From: Desulfohalobiaceae bacterium S24
GTDB taxonomy: Bacteria > Desulfobacterota > Desulfovibrionia > Desulfovibrionales > Desulfothermaceae
Assembly: GCA_011389765.1 (NCBI GenBank)
Contig: JAABTT010000005.1
Coordinates: forward strand, 1 to 64,000
DNA length: 64,000 nucleotides
Direction: 5' to 3'
The notes beneath the pieces are model-generated. The model searched no databases, was not told where the DNA came from, and saw only the letters and a list, made by a program, of their open reading frames with translations. The translations under genes were made by a program, and so were the position numbers. This document shows positions 27,404-36,937 of this stretch, one piece after another (the stretch's first letter is position 1; each line of letters starts with the position of its first letter).

Positions 27404-29095
27404 ATGAAATTGAACGGGGCGCAAATTTTACTTGAATCTTTGCTTCAGGAAGGCGTGGAAAAAGTGTTCGGGTATCCCGGCGGGGCGGTGTTGGATATTT
27501 ATCATGCCTTAAGGGATTACCCGCTGCAGCATTTTCTGTTCAGGCATGAACAGGGTGTGGTGCATGCGGCAGACGGTTTTGCCAGAGCCAGCGGGAAAGT
27601 CGGTGTGGCTCTGGTGACTTCGGGGCCCGGAGCCACGAATGCGGTGACCGGGATCGCTACGGCCTTTATGGATTCCATCCCGCTTGTTGTCTTGACCGGC
27701 CAGGTCCCGACTCAACTGATCGGGAACGACGCCTTTCAGGAGGTGGATATCGTCGGGATTTCCAGATCGTGCACCAAGCACAATTATTTGGTGAAGGATG
27801 TCAAGGAATTGGCCAAAACCATCAAAGAGGCTTTTTACCTGGCTCGCTCCGGGCGGCCGGGACCGGTTCTTGTGGATCTTCCCAAGGACGTCATCCAGTC
27901 CAAAGCGGAATTCTATTATCCCAAGCAAGTCTCCATGCGCAGCTATAACCCGAATTATACGGCCAATAAACGCCAGATCCAGAAAAGCGTGGGCATGATC
28001 AAAAAATCAAGACGTCCTTTGATTTTTGCCGGGGGAGGGGTGATTGCCTCAAATGCCCATGAAGAATTGTGCGCACTGGCCCGAAAACTCCAGGTCCCGG
28101 TGACCAGTTCCATGATGGGGCTCGGCGCTTTTCCCGGCAATGACCCCCTGCATCTGGGCATGCTTGGGATGCATGGAACCTATGTCGCCAATATGGCGGT
28201 CAATTATACGGATCTCTTGATTGCTGTCGGAGTACGGTTCGATGACCGGGTGACCGGCAAGCTCGAGACCTTTGCCCCGGATGCCAAGATCATTCATGTG
28301 GATATCGATCCGACATCCATCAGGAAGAATGTTTCAGTGGATGTTCCCATTGTTTCTGATTGCAGGCAGGCCTTAGCGGCCTTGAATGAAGGTTTTGAAC
28401 AAACCGGGTCCGAGGAGGATTTCCCCGGGCGTTTTGCTTCCTGGAGGGACAAGCTGCGCGCCTGGAATGAAGCCCATCCTTTGACCTATGATTCGAAGGG
28501 GAAGTCAATCAAGCCGCAAATGGTGATCGAGACATTGTACGAAATAACGCAGGGGGAGGCCATCATCAGTACTGAGGTCGGGCAAAACCAGATGTGGGCC
28601 GCGCAGCATTTTAAATACAATAAGCCGAGGACCTGGCTCACGTCCGGGGGCCTGGGGACCATGGGCTATGGCTTTCCGGCCGCCCTGGGAGCCCAGGTCG
28701 CCTTTCCGGACAGTCTGGTCATCGATATCGCGGGGGACGGTTCCATCCAGATGAATATTCAGGAACTGACCACCGCCGTCAGTCATCAGCTTCCGGTGAA
28801 GATCATTATTCTGAACAACAGCTGTCTGGGCATGGTCAGGCAGTGGCAGGAGCTTTTCTATGAAAAGAACTATTCCTGCACCTGTCTGGAAAGAATCCCG
28901 GATTTCGTGAAATTGGCCGAGGCATTCGGAGCCGAGGGCTATCGCATTACTGAACAGCAGGAGATTGAACCCGTCCTCCGGCAGGCATTAGCTTCAAAAA
29001 AGACCGCTGTCGTCGAGGTTGTGGTGGATCAGGGAGAGAACGTCTACCCCATGGTTCCCTCCGGGGCCGGCTTGAATGAAATGCTTTTGGTTTGA
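27404..29095 (+). CDS. ilvB: Acetolactate synthase, large catalytic subunit
   Basis: The 563-residue TPP enzyme condenses two pyruvates, or pyruvate with 2-oxobutyrate, in branched-chain amino acid synthesis. The catalytic Glu is in RHEQGVVHAADG (near 49), and the TPP-binding GDGSIQMNIQEL...NNSCLGMVRQW is near 445-485. I place the start at the ATG at 27404 behind GAGGAG; a TTG two codons earlier is an alternative. ilvN follows after 13 bases. Length is normal. Confidence 0.95.
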   Translation: MKLNGAQILLESLLQEGVEKVFGYPGGAVLDIYHALRDYPLQHFLFRHEQGVVHAADGFARASGKVGVALVTSGPGATNAVTGIATAFMDSIPLVVLTGQVPTQLIGNDAFQEVDIVGISRSCTKHNYLVKDVKELAKTIKEAFYLARSGRPGPVLVDLPKDVIQSKAEFYYPKQVSMRSYNPNYTANKRQIQKSVGMIKKSRRPLIFAGGGVIASNAHEELCALARKLQVPVTSSMMGLGAFPGNDPLHLGMLGMHGTYVANMAVNYTDLLIAVGVRFDDRVTGKLETFAPDAKIIHVDIDPTSIRKNVSVDVPIVSDCRQALAALNEGFEQTGSEEDFPGRFASWRDKLRAWNEAHPLTYDSKGKSIKPQMVIETLYEITQGEAIISTEVGQNQMWAAQHFKYNKPRTWLTSGGLGTMGYGFPAALGAQVAFPDSLVIDIAGDGSIQMNIQELTTAVSHQLPVKIIILNNSCLGMVRQWQELFYEKNYSCTCLERIPDFVKLAEAFGAEGYRITEQQEIEPVLRQALASKKTAVVEVVVDQGENVYPMVPSGAGLNEMLLV

Positions 29096-29108
29096 TAAGG
29101 AGTGAATC

Positions 29109-29597
29109 ATGCGACATACCTTGTCGGTTCTGGTTGAAAACGAACCTGGAGTACTTTCGCGGGTGGCCGGTTTGTTCAGTGGCCGGGGGTTTAATATTGA
29201 GTCCCTGAATGTGGCCCCGACCATGGAAAAAGGGGTCTCCTTGATGACCATTGTCACTGGTGGGGATGAATTGATCATCGAGCAGATCCAGAAGCAGCTT
29301 CGGAAGTTGATTACCGTGGTCAAGGTTGTGGACATGAATGAAGTCAAGCATGTGGATCGGGAAATGGTCCTTATCAAGGTCAATGCCACGGAGCATACCA
29401 GGGCTGAAGTTTTAAGAATCGTGGATATCTTTCGCTGTAAAGTCGTTGATGTCAGCCCTTCAGAGTTGACTCTGGAGGCAACCGGGGATCAGGGCAAGAT
29501 CAAGGCCTTGAGCAATCTCCTGCATCGCTTTGGGATCAAGGAGCTGGCCCGGACCGGGACGGTGGCCCTGCGCAGAAGCATGCAGATGAAGGATTGA
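29109..29597 (+). CDS. ilvN: Acetolactate synthase, small regulatory subunit
   Basis: The 162-residue protein has an N-terminal ACT domain (HTLSVLVENEPGVLSRVAGLFSGRG) and a C-terminal ALS_ss_C domain. It binds IlvB, raises its activity and gives feedback inhibition by valine. AAGGAG precedes the ATG. The gene is immediately downstream of ilvB in the same operon. Confidence 0.95.
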   Translation: MRHTLSVLVENEPGVLSRVAGLFSGRGFNIESLNVAPTMEKGVSLMTIVTGGDELIIEQIQKQLRKLITVVKVVDMNEVKHVDREMVLIKVNATEHTRAEVLRIVDIFRCKVVDVSPSELTLEATGDQGKIKALSNLLHRFGIKELARTGTVALRRSMQMKD

Positions 29598-29637
29598 ATC
29601 CAAAAAAAGCGCAGGAATCGGGTTCAGATAAGCGCCA

Positions 29638-31404
29638 ATGAGAAAAAAGTCGAAAAAACAAGTCGGGACAGGATCCCGCTACGGCCTGCTGCTGGATAAG
29701 GGCTTTATCAACAAAGAGAACCTGGATCATATATTTCGTGAAGCCAGGAGTGGAAAGTTGGGGCCTGATGAAATTCTCATGGAAAAATACAATATTTCCA
29801 AAGATGATCTCCGGCAGTCCCTGGAAGCCTTTTATCAAACAGAGTGCCTGGTCTTTGATCCCAACATCGAACCTCCATTTGAAATCTTCAACAAACACAA
29901 ACTGGATTCGGATTTTCTCAAGAAATACTGTTGGACGCCGTTTGCCCAGGACGAGCAGAACATGGTCATCTTGATCGATAATCCTTTTGATCTGAGCAAA
30001 GTGGATGAGATTCAGTTTATTCTGGGGACCAATCGGATCGATTTCAAAGTGGCCTTGAAGCAGGATATCGAGGCCTATATCGACCGTTTTTTTCAAGAAA
30101 TGTCCGGGGGAATGGATCTCGAAAAGTTTGATGAGACTGTTGATGAAGAGCGTGAAGAGGAGAAAAGCAGCGATGATGTAGAGTCCATCAGCGAGCAGGA
30201 CAGCGAGGTGGTTCGTCTGGTCAATGCCTTGTTGGTGGAGGCTTGGAAAAAAGGGGCATCGGATATCCACATCGAGCCCAATTCCCAATCCAAATACTGC
30301 GGGGTGCGTTTCCGGCTGGATGGAACCTGTCACGAATTTCGCAAACTTCGCTACAATCTCTCCAGGGTGATTGTGTCCCGGTTGAAGATCATGGCCCGCC
30401 TGGATATCGCGGAACGGCGGCTGCCCCAGGACGGGAAGATCAAATTGAGACTGCCCGGCGCGCGGCAGACCGTGGAATTTCGTGTCGCCACCATGCCGAC
30501 CATTGACAACCAGGAGGATGTGGTCCTCAGGGTGCTGGCCTCAAGCAAACCCCAGGCCCTGGAAAATCTCGGTCTGGCTGAAGAAAGCTTGAAAATCGCC
30601 AAGAAAATGATTTTTCAGCCCTATGGTCTGGTTCTGGTGGTTGGACCGACAGGATCGGGCAAGACCACGACCCTGCACTCCGCTCTGCATTACCTGAACA
30701 CCGGCGACAGGAAAATCTGGGCGGCCGAAGATCCGGTGGAAATCACTCAGGAAGGGGTGCGTCAGGTCCAGGTCAATTCAAAAATTGGTTTGACTTTTGC
30801 CTCCGCCCTGCGGTCCTTTCTGCGTGCGGATCCTGATGTGGTCATGATCGGTGAGATGCGGGACAAGGAAACCGCCCATATCGGCATTGAAGCCTCTCTG
30901 ACCGGCCATATGGTTTTTTCAACCCTGCACACCAACTCGGCTCCTGAAACCGTGACTCGTTTGCTGGATATGGATCTCGATCCTTTTAATTTTGCCGATT
31001 CCCTGCTCTTTGTTTTGGCTCAGCGCCTGATCAGGACATTATGCCCGAATTGTAGAGAGGCTTATACCCCGGATACGGAAGAAATCGAAGAGCTCAAAAT
31101 TGAATTCGGTTCAGACTGGGAGCGGCATTTTCCGGCAGGATTTTTGGAAAAGCCAGTTCTATTCAGGGCCAAAGGATGCAATCTCTGTTATGAAGGGTAT
31201 AAAGGCCGGACCGGGGTGCATGAATTGATGGTCAATTCCGGGGAACTCAAGAAGCTGATCAAATTTCGGAAATCAACCGAGGAATTGCGGGATTTGGCCA
31301 AAAAGCAAGGTATGCTCGCCCTGAAACAGGACGGCATCGTGAAAGTCCTCAAGGGCATGACCGATATCCATCAAGTCAGAAAAGTCTCCGGTACGATTGA
31401 ATAA
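29638..31404 (+). CDS. GspE/PilB-type secretion or pilus assembly ATPase
   Basis: The 588-residue cytoplasmic ATPase has an N-terminal GspE_N-type domain (about 15-150) and an acidic linker. The ATPase core shows Walker [10 protein letters not shown] near 337, an Asp box, Walker B VVMIGEMRD near 402 and a His box TLHTNSAPET. A four-cysteine zinc motif (CPNC...CNLC) is near 463-520. Such enzymes drive type II secretion or type IV pilus assembly. No other pilin or secretin gene is nearby, so it acts with components encoded elsewhere. It follows ilvN by 40 bases. Confidence 0.9.
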   Translation: MRKKSKKQVGTGSRYGLLLDKGFINKENLDHIFREARSGKLGPDEILMEKYNISKDDLRQSLEAFYQTECLVFDPNIEPPFEIFNKHKLDSDFLKKYCWTPFAQDEQNMVILIDNPFDLSKVDEIQFILGTNRIDFKVALKQDIEAYIDRFFQEMSGGMDLEKFDETVDEEREEEKSSDDVESISEQDSEVVRLVNALLVEAWKKGASDIHIEPNSQSKYCGVRFRLDGTCHEFRKLRYNLSRVIVSRLKIMARLDIAERRLPQDGKIKLRLPGARQTVEFRVATMPTIDNQEDVVLRVLASSKPQALENLGLAEESLKIAKKMIFQPYGLVLVVGPTGSGKTTTLHSALHYLNTGDRKIWAAEDPVEITQEGVRQVQVNSKIGLTFASALRSFLRADPDVVMIGEMRDKETAHIGIEASLTGHMVFSTLHTNSAPETVTRLLDMDLDPFNFADSLLFVLAQRLIRTLCPNCREAYTPDTEEIEELKIEFGSDWERHFPAGFLEKPVLFRAKGCNLCYEGYKGRTGVHELMVNSGELKKLIKFRKSTEELRDLAKKQGMLALKQDGIVKVLKGMTDIHQVRKVSGTIE

Positions 31405-31432
31405 TACTGCTCCAGCTCCCTTTTTCAGAATT

Positions 31433-31530
31433 CTGTCGTTGAACAATGAATAGCATAACAGCTCAGTTAAATATTGTGTTGAATATCAAATAATTATGTT
31501 TCAGCTTTGCCAGAGGCAAAGCTGAAACCT
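31433..31530. repeat. Half copy of the MITE-like repeat, ending in a perfect hairpin
   Basis: Bases 31440-31497 match the arm of the element at 43576-43920 and the copy at 57065-57110 (shared ATAGCATAACAG and ATATCAAATAATTAT). It ends in a perfect 14-bp stem with a 3-base loop (31498-31528, GTTTCAGCTTTGCC arm). Between the convergent gspE-like and adk genes the hairpin may act as a bidirectional terminator, though without a T-run. Confidence 0.75.
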
Positions 31531-31550
31531 GAGGACAGGGTTTCTGGGCC

Positions 31551-32222
31551 TCAGTCGAGCTGGGCCAGCAGGGTTTTCTTGATGCTCTGAATATCTCCGG
31601 AGCCGTCCAACTCGATGTATTTTGTCATGTCTTTGGCTGCCAGATCCTTGAAAAAGTAGGCGGCCGCCAGGGTCCCGGTTTCCGTATCGTAGTATATGTC
31701 GTGCCGTTTGTTGATGGCCTCCTCATCCTGATCGTCGGCCCGGGTTTTGAGATCACCGCCGCAGACCCGGCATTTGTCGCCGTCGGGCTTGATGGCCTCG
31801 ATGTAGATGTTGTTGGGGTGGTTCGGGTCGTTCACACAGAGCCTCCGGCCCATGATTCTTTTTTTGGCGGTTTCCCGGTCCAGCATGATCTCGATGACGA
31901 AATTCAGTTCCAGTCCTTCTGCCTGCAGGGCCTCCCATAATTTTTTGGCCTGGACGATATTCCGGGGGAAGCCGTCCAGCAGCCAGCCGTTTTTCCCTTT
32001 GTCCTTCAAGGTCTCGAGGACCATGGGAATGGTCACTTCATCCGGCACTAAGTCGCCGCGGTCGATATAGGCCTTGGCCTGCTTGCCCAGCTCCGTTCCC
32101 TGTCCGATGTGCTCCCTGAAAATGGCTCCGGATTCAATATGGGCCAGATTGTACTTGTCTTTGGCCAGCGATCCCTGGGTCCCTTTGCCGCTTCCATTGG
32201 GTCCGAAAATGAGTATGTTCAT
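31551..32222 (-). CDS. adk: Adenylate kinase
   Basis: The 223-residue enzyme interconverts ATP + AMP and 2 ADP. P-loop GPNGSGKGTQ is at residues 7-16; the AMP-binding DGFPRN is near 82 and a large LID carries CVND...CRVCGGD, probably a zinc site. The start at 32222 (MNILIFG) follows GGAGG; an upstream in-frame ATG at 32240 is less likely. The LID region is longer than in short-type kinases and the C-terminus (ELDGSGDIQSI) is unusual compared with E. coli Adk, but the core is complete. Confidence 0.92.
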   Translation of the reverse strand: MNILIFGPNGSGKGTQGSLAKDKYNLAHIESGAIFREHIGQGTELGKQAKAYIDRGDLVPDEVTIPMVLETLKDKGKNGWLLDGFPRNIVQAKKLWEALQAEGLELNFVIEIMLDRETAKKRIMGRRLCVNDPNHPNNIYIEAIKPDGDKCRVCGGDLKTRADDQDEEAINKRHDIYYDTETGTLAAAYFFKDLAAKDMTKYIELDGSGDIQSIKKTLLAQLD

Positions 32223-32311
32223 AAAACACAATACCTCCATATGAAAAATTTCACAAATTTGTATACGTGTAGGTCCGGCTTGTCAATTGAAAACATTTTT
32301 GATTTTTTGAA

Positions 32312-33052
32312 TCAGGACATTGATTCGGGTTGTTCGATCCAGATGATTCCGGCCTGCCGGCCCAGATCCCGGTCGCGCCGGTGGGAGTAAAAGAGTTCCG
32401 GCAGGGAATAGGTGCAGAGATCCAGGCCGAAGACATGCTCCTGGAGGAGGCCGGCCCGGAAAAGTTGATCCCGGGTCAGACGCCAGAGATCCATGGTCTG
32501 CTGTTTTGGATTGAAATAGGGCAGAAACTGCGTCCCCCATTCTTGAGCAAAATGGACAAATTCACTCCTGGCCGGACTCAGGCTCGGTCCCCGAACGGCC
32601 AGAAGCTCTTCGGGACGTACGCCGAAACTGCGACAGAAGGTTTGCACCCAGTGCAGCAGGGCTTCGGCGCGGTTGCCCCGCCAACCCACGTGCATGGCCG
32701 CGATGCAGCTGCCTGACAAATCGCTCATCAAAATCGGCTGGCAGTCGGCCGTCCGAATGACCAGGGCCAGGCCGCTTCGAGCAGTGGCCAGGGCGTCGGC
32801 CTCTTCCCGGCGGTTCTCATCCGGGCGATCAAGGAAGAGCAGGGTGCTGCCGTGAACCTGATGCACGCTTTGCCGGCCCAGAAGGCCATGTCGGTTCTGC
32901 AGGTTCTGCAGATCCACGTTCAGGGCCGTCTGAAGCGATTCCGGAGAATGCTGTCGGGAGGCCTGTGCTGAGACTGCCCGGGTGGTGAAGGCGCAACCGA
33001 TGTGCGGCAGTCCGGGAAACTTGAAGTCAATGTACCGGCAATGGCTGGGCAT
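32312..33052 (-). CDS. pgeF: YfiH/PgeF-family laccase-domain protein
   Basis: The 246-residue protein shows the zinc/copper ligands of the family: His in VHQVHG (near 75), Cys in RTADCQP (near 120) and His in MHVGWRGN (near 138). Family members have been described as polyphenol oxidases, purine nucleoside-cleaving enzymes, or a peptidoglycan editing factor (PgeF). I place the start at 33052 with GGAGG upstream, which gives the usual family length; a longer reading to 33175 adds 41 atypical residues. Confidence 0.87.
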   Translation of the reverse strand: MPSHCRYIDFKFPGLPHIGCAFTTRAVSAQASRQHSPESLQTALNVDLQNLQNRHGLLGRQSVHQVHGSTLLFLDRPDENRREEADALATARSGLALVIRTADCQPILMSDLSGSCIAAMHVGWRGNRAEALLHWVQTFCRSFGVRPEELLAVRGPSLSPARSEFVHFAQEWGTQFLPYFNPKQQTMDLWRLTRDQLFRAGLLQEHVFGLDLCTYSLPELFYSHRRDRDLGRQAGIIWIEQPESMS

Positions 33053-33215
33053 ACAGGAATGAGCCTCCAAGAGATCGGGAATGAAGATTGTGTTTTTATT
33101 TCGATATTTTGTCTCATATCCTCTCTGCAGCTTTCTTGTCAAGAGCCATACGGAGATTCGCGGAGATTTGCTCACAACATACCAAGGCGGAAATATACGA
33201 CTTCAAAAAAAGCAG

Positions 33216-33583
33216 AGACTTGATGTCCCGAGCATGCAGGCCATGCAGCTGGATCTGCATTCCATCCAGGCGGAACCTTACGGAAAAAAAAACGGCAGGT
33301 GATGCTGTCTGATTTGCTTTTCGGGGGAAAGTTGCCTAAATGGCTCGGATTTGATAAAAATCCCATTCCTCTGCCGGGCACTCGGCCCACGATCCTCCAG
33401 GGCCGGATTTTTCAAAGTCTGAATCGGACAAGGACCTTCAGTCCGTCCTATCGACTTGTGGTCGATTTGAGTAGAGCGACCTTTTTTTCCAATATACCGG
33501 GCGTGGTCTCTGACTGGCGCTTTTTTGATTTGTATGCAACCACCCTGTCCAATTGGATAAATGGGGTCTATCAGGAGTTCTGA
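33216..33583 (+). pseudogene. Remnant of a penicillin-acylase-family (Ntn hydrolase) gene
   Basis: Two fragments in different frames survive. The first, from 33216, reads LDVPSMQAMQLDLHS, like a mid-protein segment of penicillin acylases. After a frame change near 33300, a second fragment runs to the stop at 33583. It has LPGTRPTILQGRIFQS, then SPSYRLVVDLSR, then NIPGVVSDWRFFD and WINGVY, the typical C-terminal end of these periplasmic amidases. A full gene would be about 2.3 kb, so most of it, including the catalytic Ser region, is gone. The fragment overlaps the following transporter's possible first ATG. Recognition is by pattern memory only. Confidence 0.6.
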
Positions 33584-33590
33584 AAATACA

Positions 33591-34760
33591 GTGAAAACTC
33601 CCATTTTTTTGAACAGCGCCAATAAAAAGATGTATCTCTTTCTCCTGGTCCTGACCATAGCCGTCTTCACCGGTTTTCAGGGCTGGCGGACCCTGTTCAA
33701 CAATTTTGCCGTGGAAGTGGCCCTGATTCAGGGCCACGAAGTCGGTCTTATTCAGTCGGTCAGGGAAATTCCGGGATTTCTGGCCCTTCTGGTGATATAT
33801 CTTCTGTTTCTCTTTAAGGAGCACACCCTGGCCGCCCTGTCGGTTCTGGTCATGGGGCTGGGAGTCGGCTTGACCGGTTTTTTCCCCACATTTACCGGTC
33901 TGCTGATCACCACTCTGCTCATGTCCTTTGGTTTTCATTTTTTTGAAACGCTGAATCAGTCGCTGACCCTGCAGTATTTCAGCATTCACCAGGCCCCGTT
34001 GGTCTTCGGACGCCTGCGCTCCATAGCTGCCGTCACGAGTATTCTGGTTGGTCTCGGGATCTTGGGATTGTCGGCTTTCTTTGATTATCAAATGATATTT
34101 GTGGTCCTGACGGCAGTGACCCTGACCGGCGGGTTGTGGTGCCTGTTTCAGGATCCTGTGGACCATGCCCTTCCCCTGCAGAAAAAAGAGATGATCTTCC
34201 GGAAGAAATACTGGCTGTTTTACCTGCTGACTTTTTTTGCCGGGGCCAGGCGGCAGATTTTTATTGCCTTTGCGGTGTTCCTTCTGGTCAAACACTTCCA
34301 TTTTTCCATTCAGGCGGTGACCGTCCTGTTTGTCTTCAATCAGGCCGTGAATATATTTGTGGCCCCCATGGTAGGACGGGCCATCAACCGCTTTGGGGAG
34401 AGACCGGTGCTCAGCGTGGAATATGGGGCCTTGATCCTGGTTTTTTTGACCTATGCCTATTCGCAGAGCGCCGTTTTGGTGGTCATCATGTATATTTTTG
34501 ATCACATTGTCTTTAATTGCGCCATGGCCATTCGGACCTTTTTCCAAAAAATCGCCGCGCCTGAGGATATCGCTCCGAGCATGGCCATGGGCTTCACCAT
34601 CAATCATATAGCCGCTGTGGTACTGCCGGTATTGGGCGGTTTTCTCTGGCTCTTCAACTACCAACTGGTTTTTCTCTGCGGGGTTCTGCTCAGTGTGTGC
34701 TCCCTGATTCTGGTTCAGGCTATTCCCGCGCGGGTTAAGCTCGCAGGCAAAATGCCCTGA
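33591..34760 (+). CDS. Major facilitator superfamily transporter
   Basis: The protein has about twelve membrane helices in two halves joined by a short charged loop (DHALPLQKKEM). No substrate-specific motif is recognised. Start choice is uncertain. The GTG at 33591 has AGGAG 11-18 bases upstream and gives 389 residues. An ATG at 33561 lies inside the penicillin-acylase remnant. The transporter stands alone between that remnant and the tig promoter. Confidence 0.8.
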   Translation: MKTPIFLNSANKKMYLFLLVLTIAVFTGFQGWRTLFNNFAVEVALIQGHEVGLIQSVREIPGFLALLVIYLLFLFKEHTLAALSVLVMGLGVGLTGFFPTFTGLLITTLLMSFGFHFFETLNQSLTLQYFSIHQAPLVFGRLRSIAAVTSILVGLGILGLSAFFDYQMIFVVLTAVTLTGGLWCLFQDPVDHALPLQKKEMIFRKKYWLFYLLTFFAGARRQIFIAFAVFLLVKHFHFSIQAVTVLFVFNQAVNIFVAPMVGRAINRFGERPVLSVEYGALILVFLTYAYSQSAVLVVIMYIFDHIVFNCAMAIRTFFQKIAAPEDIAPSMAMGFTINHIAAVVLPVLGGFLWLFNYQLVFLCGVLLSVCSLILVQAIPARVKLAGKMP

Positions 34761-34834
34761 AGGCGCGATCAGAATTTATTGCCTTGAAAAGCCGACTTTG
34801 GGCCGAGCTGGGCCGTGCCTGGCGCCCAGTCGGG

Positions 34835-34862
34835 TTGACAACTGCAATTTGAAGTTTATAAC
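34835..34862 (+). promoter_or_regulatory. Sigma-70 promoter for tig-clpP-clpX
   Basis: TTGACA, 16-base spacer, TATAAC, about 105 bases before the tig ATG. The near-consensus match suits a highly expressed operon. Confidence 0.6.
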
Positions 34863-34972
34863 TTAGACAAGTCAAAAGGGGAGATGAATGGAGTGCTTGG
34901 GATCTTTGCCGTACGAGATCTTTTTGCATGTGCTAAGAAGAGACATTTTTATCAGTCAGGAGGAAAGACGAG

Positions 34973-36334
34973 ATGGAGTATCAGGTTGAGGATATAACCC
35001 CGGTCAAAAAGCAGGTTTCGGTTCAGGTTGGGGCCGAGGAAATCAATGCCGCTATTCAGGCGGCTGTGGCCATGCAGCGCAAGGACTTGAAACTGTCGGG
35101 ATTCCGAAAAGGCAAGGTCCCGGGGTCACTTGTCGAACAGAAATTCAAAAAAGAAATTTACAGCCAGGCTACCCAGGATTTGTTGAATGTTCAGTTTTCA
35201 CAGATTCTGGGCGAAATCGGCGTGCAGCCTCTGGGCGGCTTGGATGTGGACGCCGAACCCATCAGCCGGGACAGGGAATATAGCTATACGTTCAGTTTTG
35301 AGTTTTCCCCGGCTATCGATCTGCCGGAATATCACGGCCTTCAGGCCGAAAAACAAAAAAGGGACGTTCCGCAGCAGATGGTGGACATGAGCATAGAGCG
35401 GATACGTCGTGAAAAGAGCACCCTGGAAATCGTCAAAGAAGAGCGCTATCCCGGGGATGGCGATGTGGCGGTGATCGATTTTGCCGGTTTCAAGGACGGC
35501 CAGCCTTTAGAAGGAATCAAACAGGAAAAATTTGAACTGCCCTTGGGTGAAAATCAGACTTTGCCGGACTTTGAGGATCTTGTGAAAGGCTTGCTTCCCG
35601 GCCAAACCGGAGAAGGCGAGGTCAGGTTTCCGGATGACTTCATCAATCAGGATCTCGCCGGACAGACCGTGAATATGCAGGTCCAGTTGAATGTGATCAA
35701 AGAACGGATTCTCCCTGACGTGGATGCGGATTTGGCCCAAAAAGCGGGGGGTCACGACAGCATGGAAGCCATGCGTCAACAAATAGAAAACAATTTTAAG
35801 CGTTATTTCGAAGATCTGGAAAAATCCAAGGTGCAGAAAAAACTCCTGGACCAGCTGAGTGCCCAGACTGACTTTACCTTGCCCGAGACCATGGTCAAGA
35901 GTCAGTTGGAGAATATGATCGAAAATAAAACCAAGCGTCTGGAGCAGGAAGGGAAAAGACTTGAATCTGAGGGAAGTCCTGAAGAAATTCGGGAAAAGCT
36001 CCGGCCGGAAGCCGAAGAGTTGGTGAAAAACCATTTGATTCTTTTGGAGATCGCCAGAAAGGAGGATCTCAGCGTTTCCTCCCAGGAGGTTGAGCAGTAT
36101 TTGCATCAAACCGCTATCCAAAACGGACAGGATCCGGTTCAGATGAAGCAGTATTATGAAGAAAACAATCTGATGTTTGCGTTGCGTGACAGCCAGCTGG
36201 CTGATAAGGCGGCGGATGTTCTTTATGCAAAGGCTGAATTAACGGAAATCGAGGCACCTAGTCCGGATGCGTCCCGGGACGCGCCAAGCAATGAAGAGCA
36301 GAAAAACGATGAAGCCCAAGGGGGAAACAGCTGA
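34973..36334 (+). CDS. tig: Trigger factor (ribosome-associated chaperone)
   Basis: The 453-residue protein has the three domains of trigger factor. The N-terminal ribosome-binding part carries [16 protein letters not shown] (signature near 44). An FKBP-type prolyl isomerase domain (about 160-245) follows, then the helical substrate-binding arm with a charged tail. It meets nascent chains at the exit tunnel. AGGAGG precedes the ATG. It is the first gene of the tig-clpP-clpX(-lon) quality-control group, with clpP starting one base after its stop. Confidence 0.96.
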   Translation: MEYQVEDITPVKKQVSVQVGAEEINAAIQAAVAMQRKDLKLSGFRKGKVPGSLVEQKFKKEIYSQATQDLLNVQFSQILGEIGVQPLGGLDVDAEPISRDREYSYTFSFEFSPAIDLPEYHGLQAEKQKRDVPQQMVDMSIERIRREKSTLEIVKEERYPGDGDVAVIDFAGFKDGQPLEGIKQEKFELPLGENQTLPDFEDLVKGLLPGQTGEGEVRFPDDFINQDLAGQTVNMQVQLNVIKERILPDVDADLAQKAGGHDSMEAMRQQIENNFKRYFEDLEKSKVQKKLLDQLSAQTDFTLPETMVKSQLENMIENKTKRLEQEGKRLESEGSPEEIREKLRPEAEELVKNHLILLEIARKEDLSVSSQEVEQYLHQTAIQNGQDPVQMKQYYEENNLMFALRDSQLADKAADVLYAKAELTEIEAPSPDASRDAPSNEEQKNDEAQGGNS

Positions 36335-36335
36335 T

Positions 36336-36932
36336 ATGGCCACGATACCGATAGTCATAGAAAATACAGGACGAGGCGAACGGGCCTATGATATTTATTC
36401 CCGCTTGCTCAAAGACCGGATTATTCTCTTGGGGACTCCGATTGATGATTATGTTGCCAATTTGCTCTGCGCCCAGCTCCTTTTTCTGGAATCCGAGGAT
36501 CCCAGCAAAGAAATAAATTTTTATATCAACAGTCCCGGAGGATCTGTGACGGCGGGACTCGCGGTGTATGATACCATTCAATATATATCGGCTTCAGTGG
36601 CCACCCTCTGCTTGGGCCAGGCCGCGAGCATGGCCGCGGTGCTTTTGGCCGCAGGAACGCCGGGGATGCGCTATGCTCTGCCCCACAGCCGGATTCTCCT
36701 GCACCAGCCCATGGGCGGTTTTCAGGGACAGGCCTCGGATATTGATATTCAGGCCAGGGAGATCATTCGTTTGAAAGGTGCTTTGAATGATATCCTTGCA
36801 GCACACACCAAACAGCCCCTGGAAAAAGTGGAGCAGGACACGGATCGTGATTATTTTATGGGTGCCAAGGAAGCGCTGAAGTACGGAGTAATTGATGAGG
36901 TCTTGACCTCGCGGAAAAACAATTCAGGATAA
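36336..36932 (+). CDS. clpP: ATP-dependent Clp protease, proteolytic subunit
   Basis: The 198-residue serine protease forms the tetradecameric chamber. The catalytic triad is visible as Ser in GQAASMAAV (near 97), His in ILLHQPMGG (near 122) and Asp in QDTDRDYF (near 171). The ATG at 36336 follows AAGGGGG, one base after the tig stop. clpX is five bases downstream. It degrades proteins unfolded by ClpX. Confidence 0.97.
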   Translation: MATIPIVIENTGRGERAYDIYSRLLKDRIILLGTPIDDYVANLLCAQLLFLESEDPSKEINFYINSPGGSVTAGLAVYDTIQYISASVATLCLGQAASMAAVLLAAGTPGMRYALPHSRILLHQPMGGFQGQASDIDIQAREIIRLKGALNDILAAHTKQPLEKVEQDTDRDYFMGAKEALKYGVIDEVLTSRKNNSG

Positions 36933-36937
36933 TTCCC

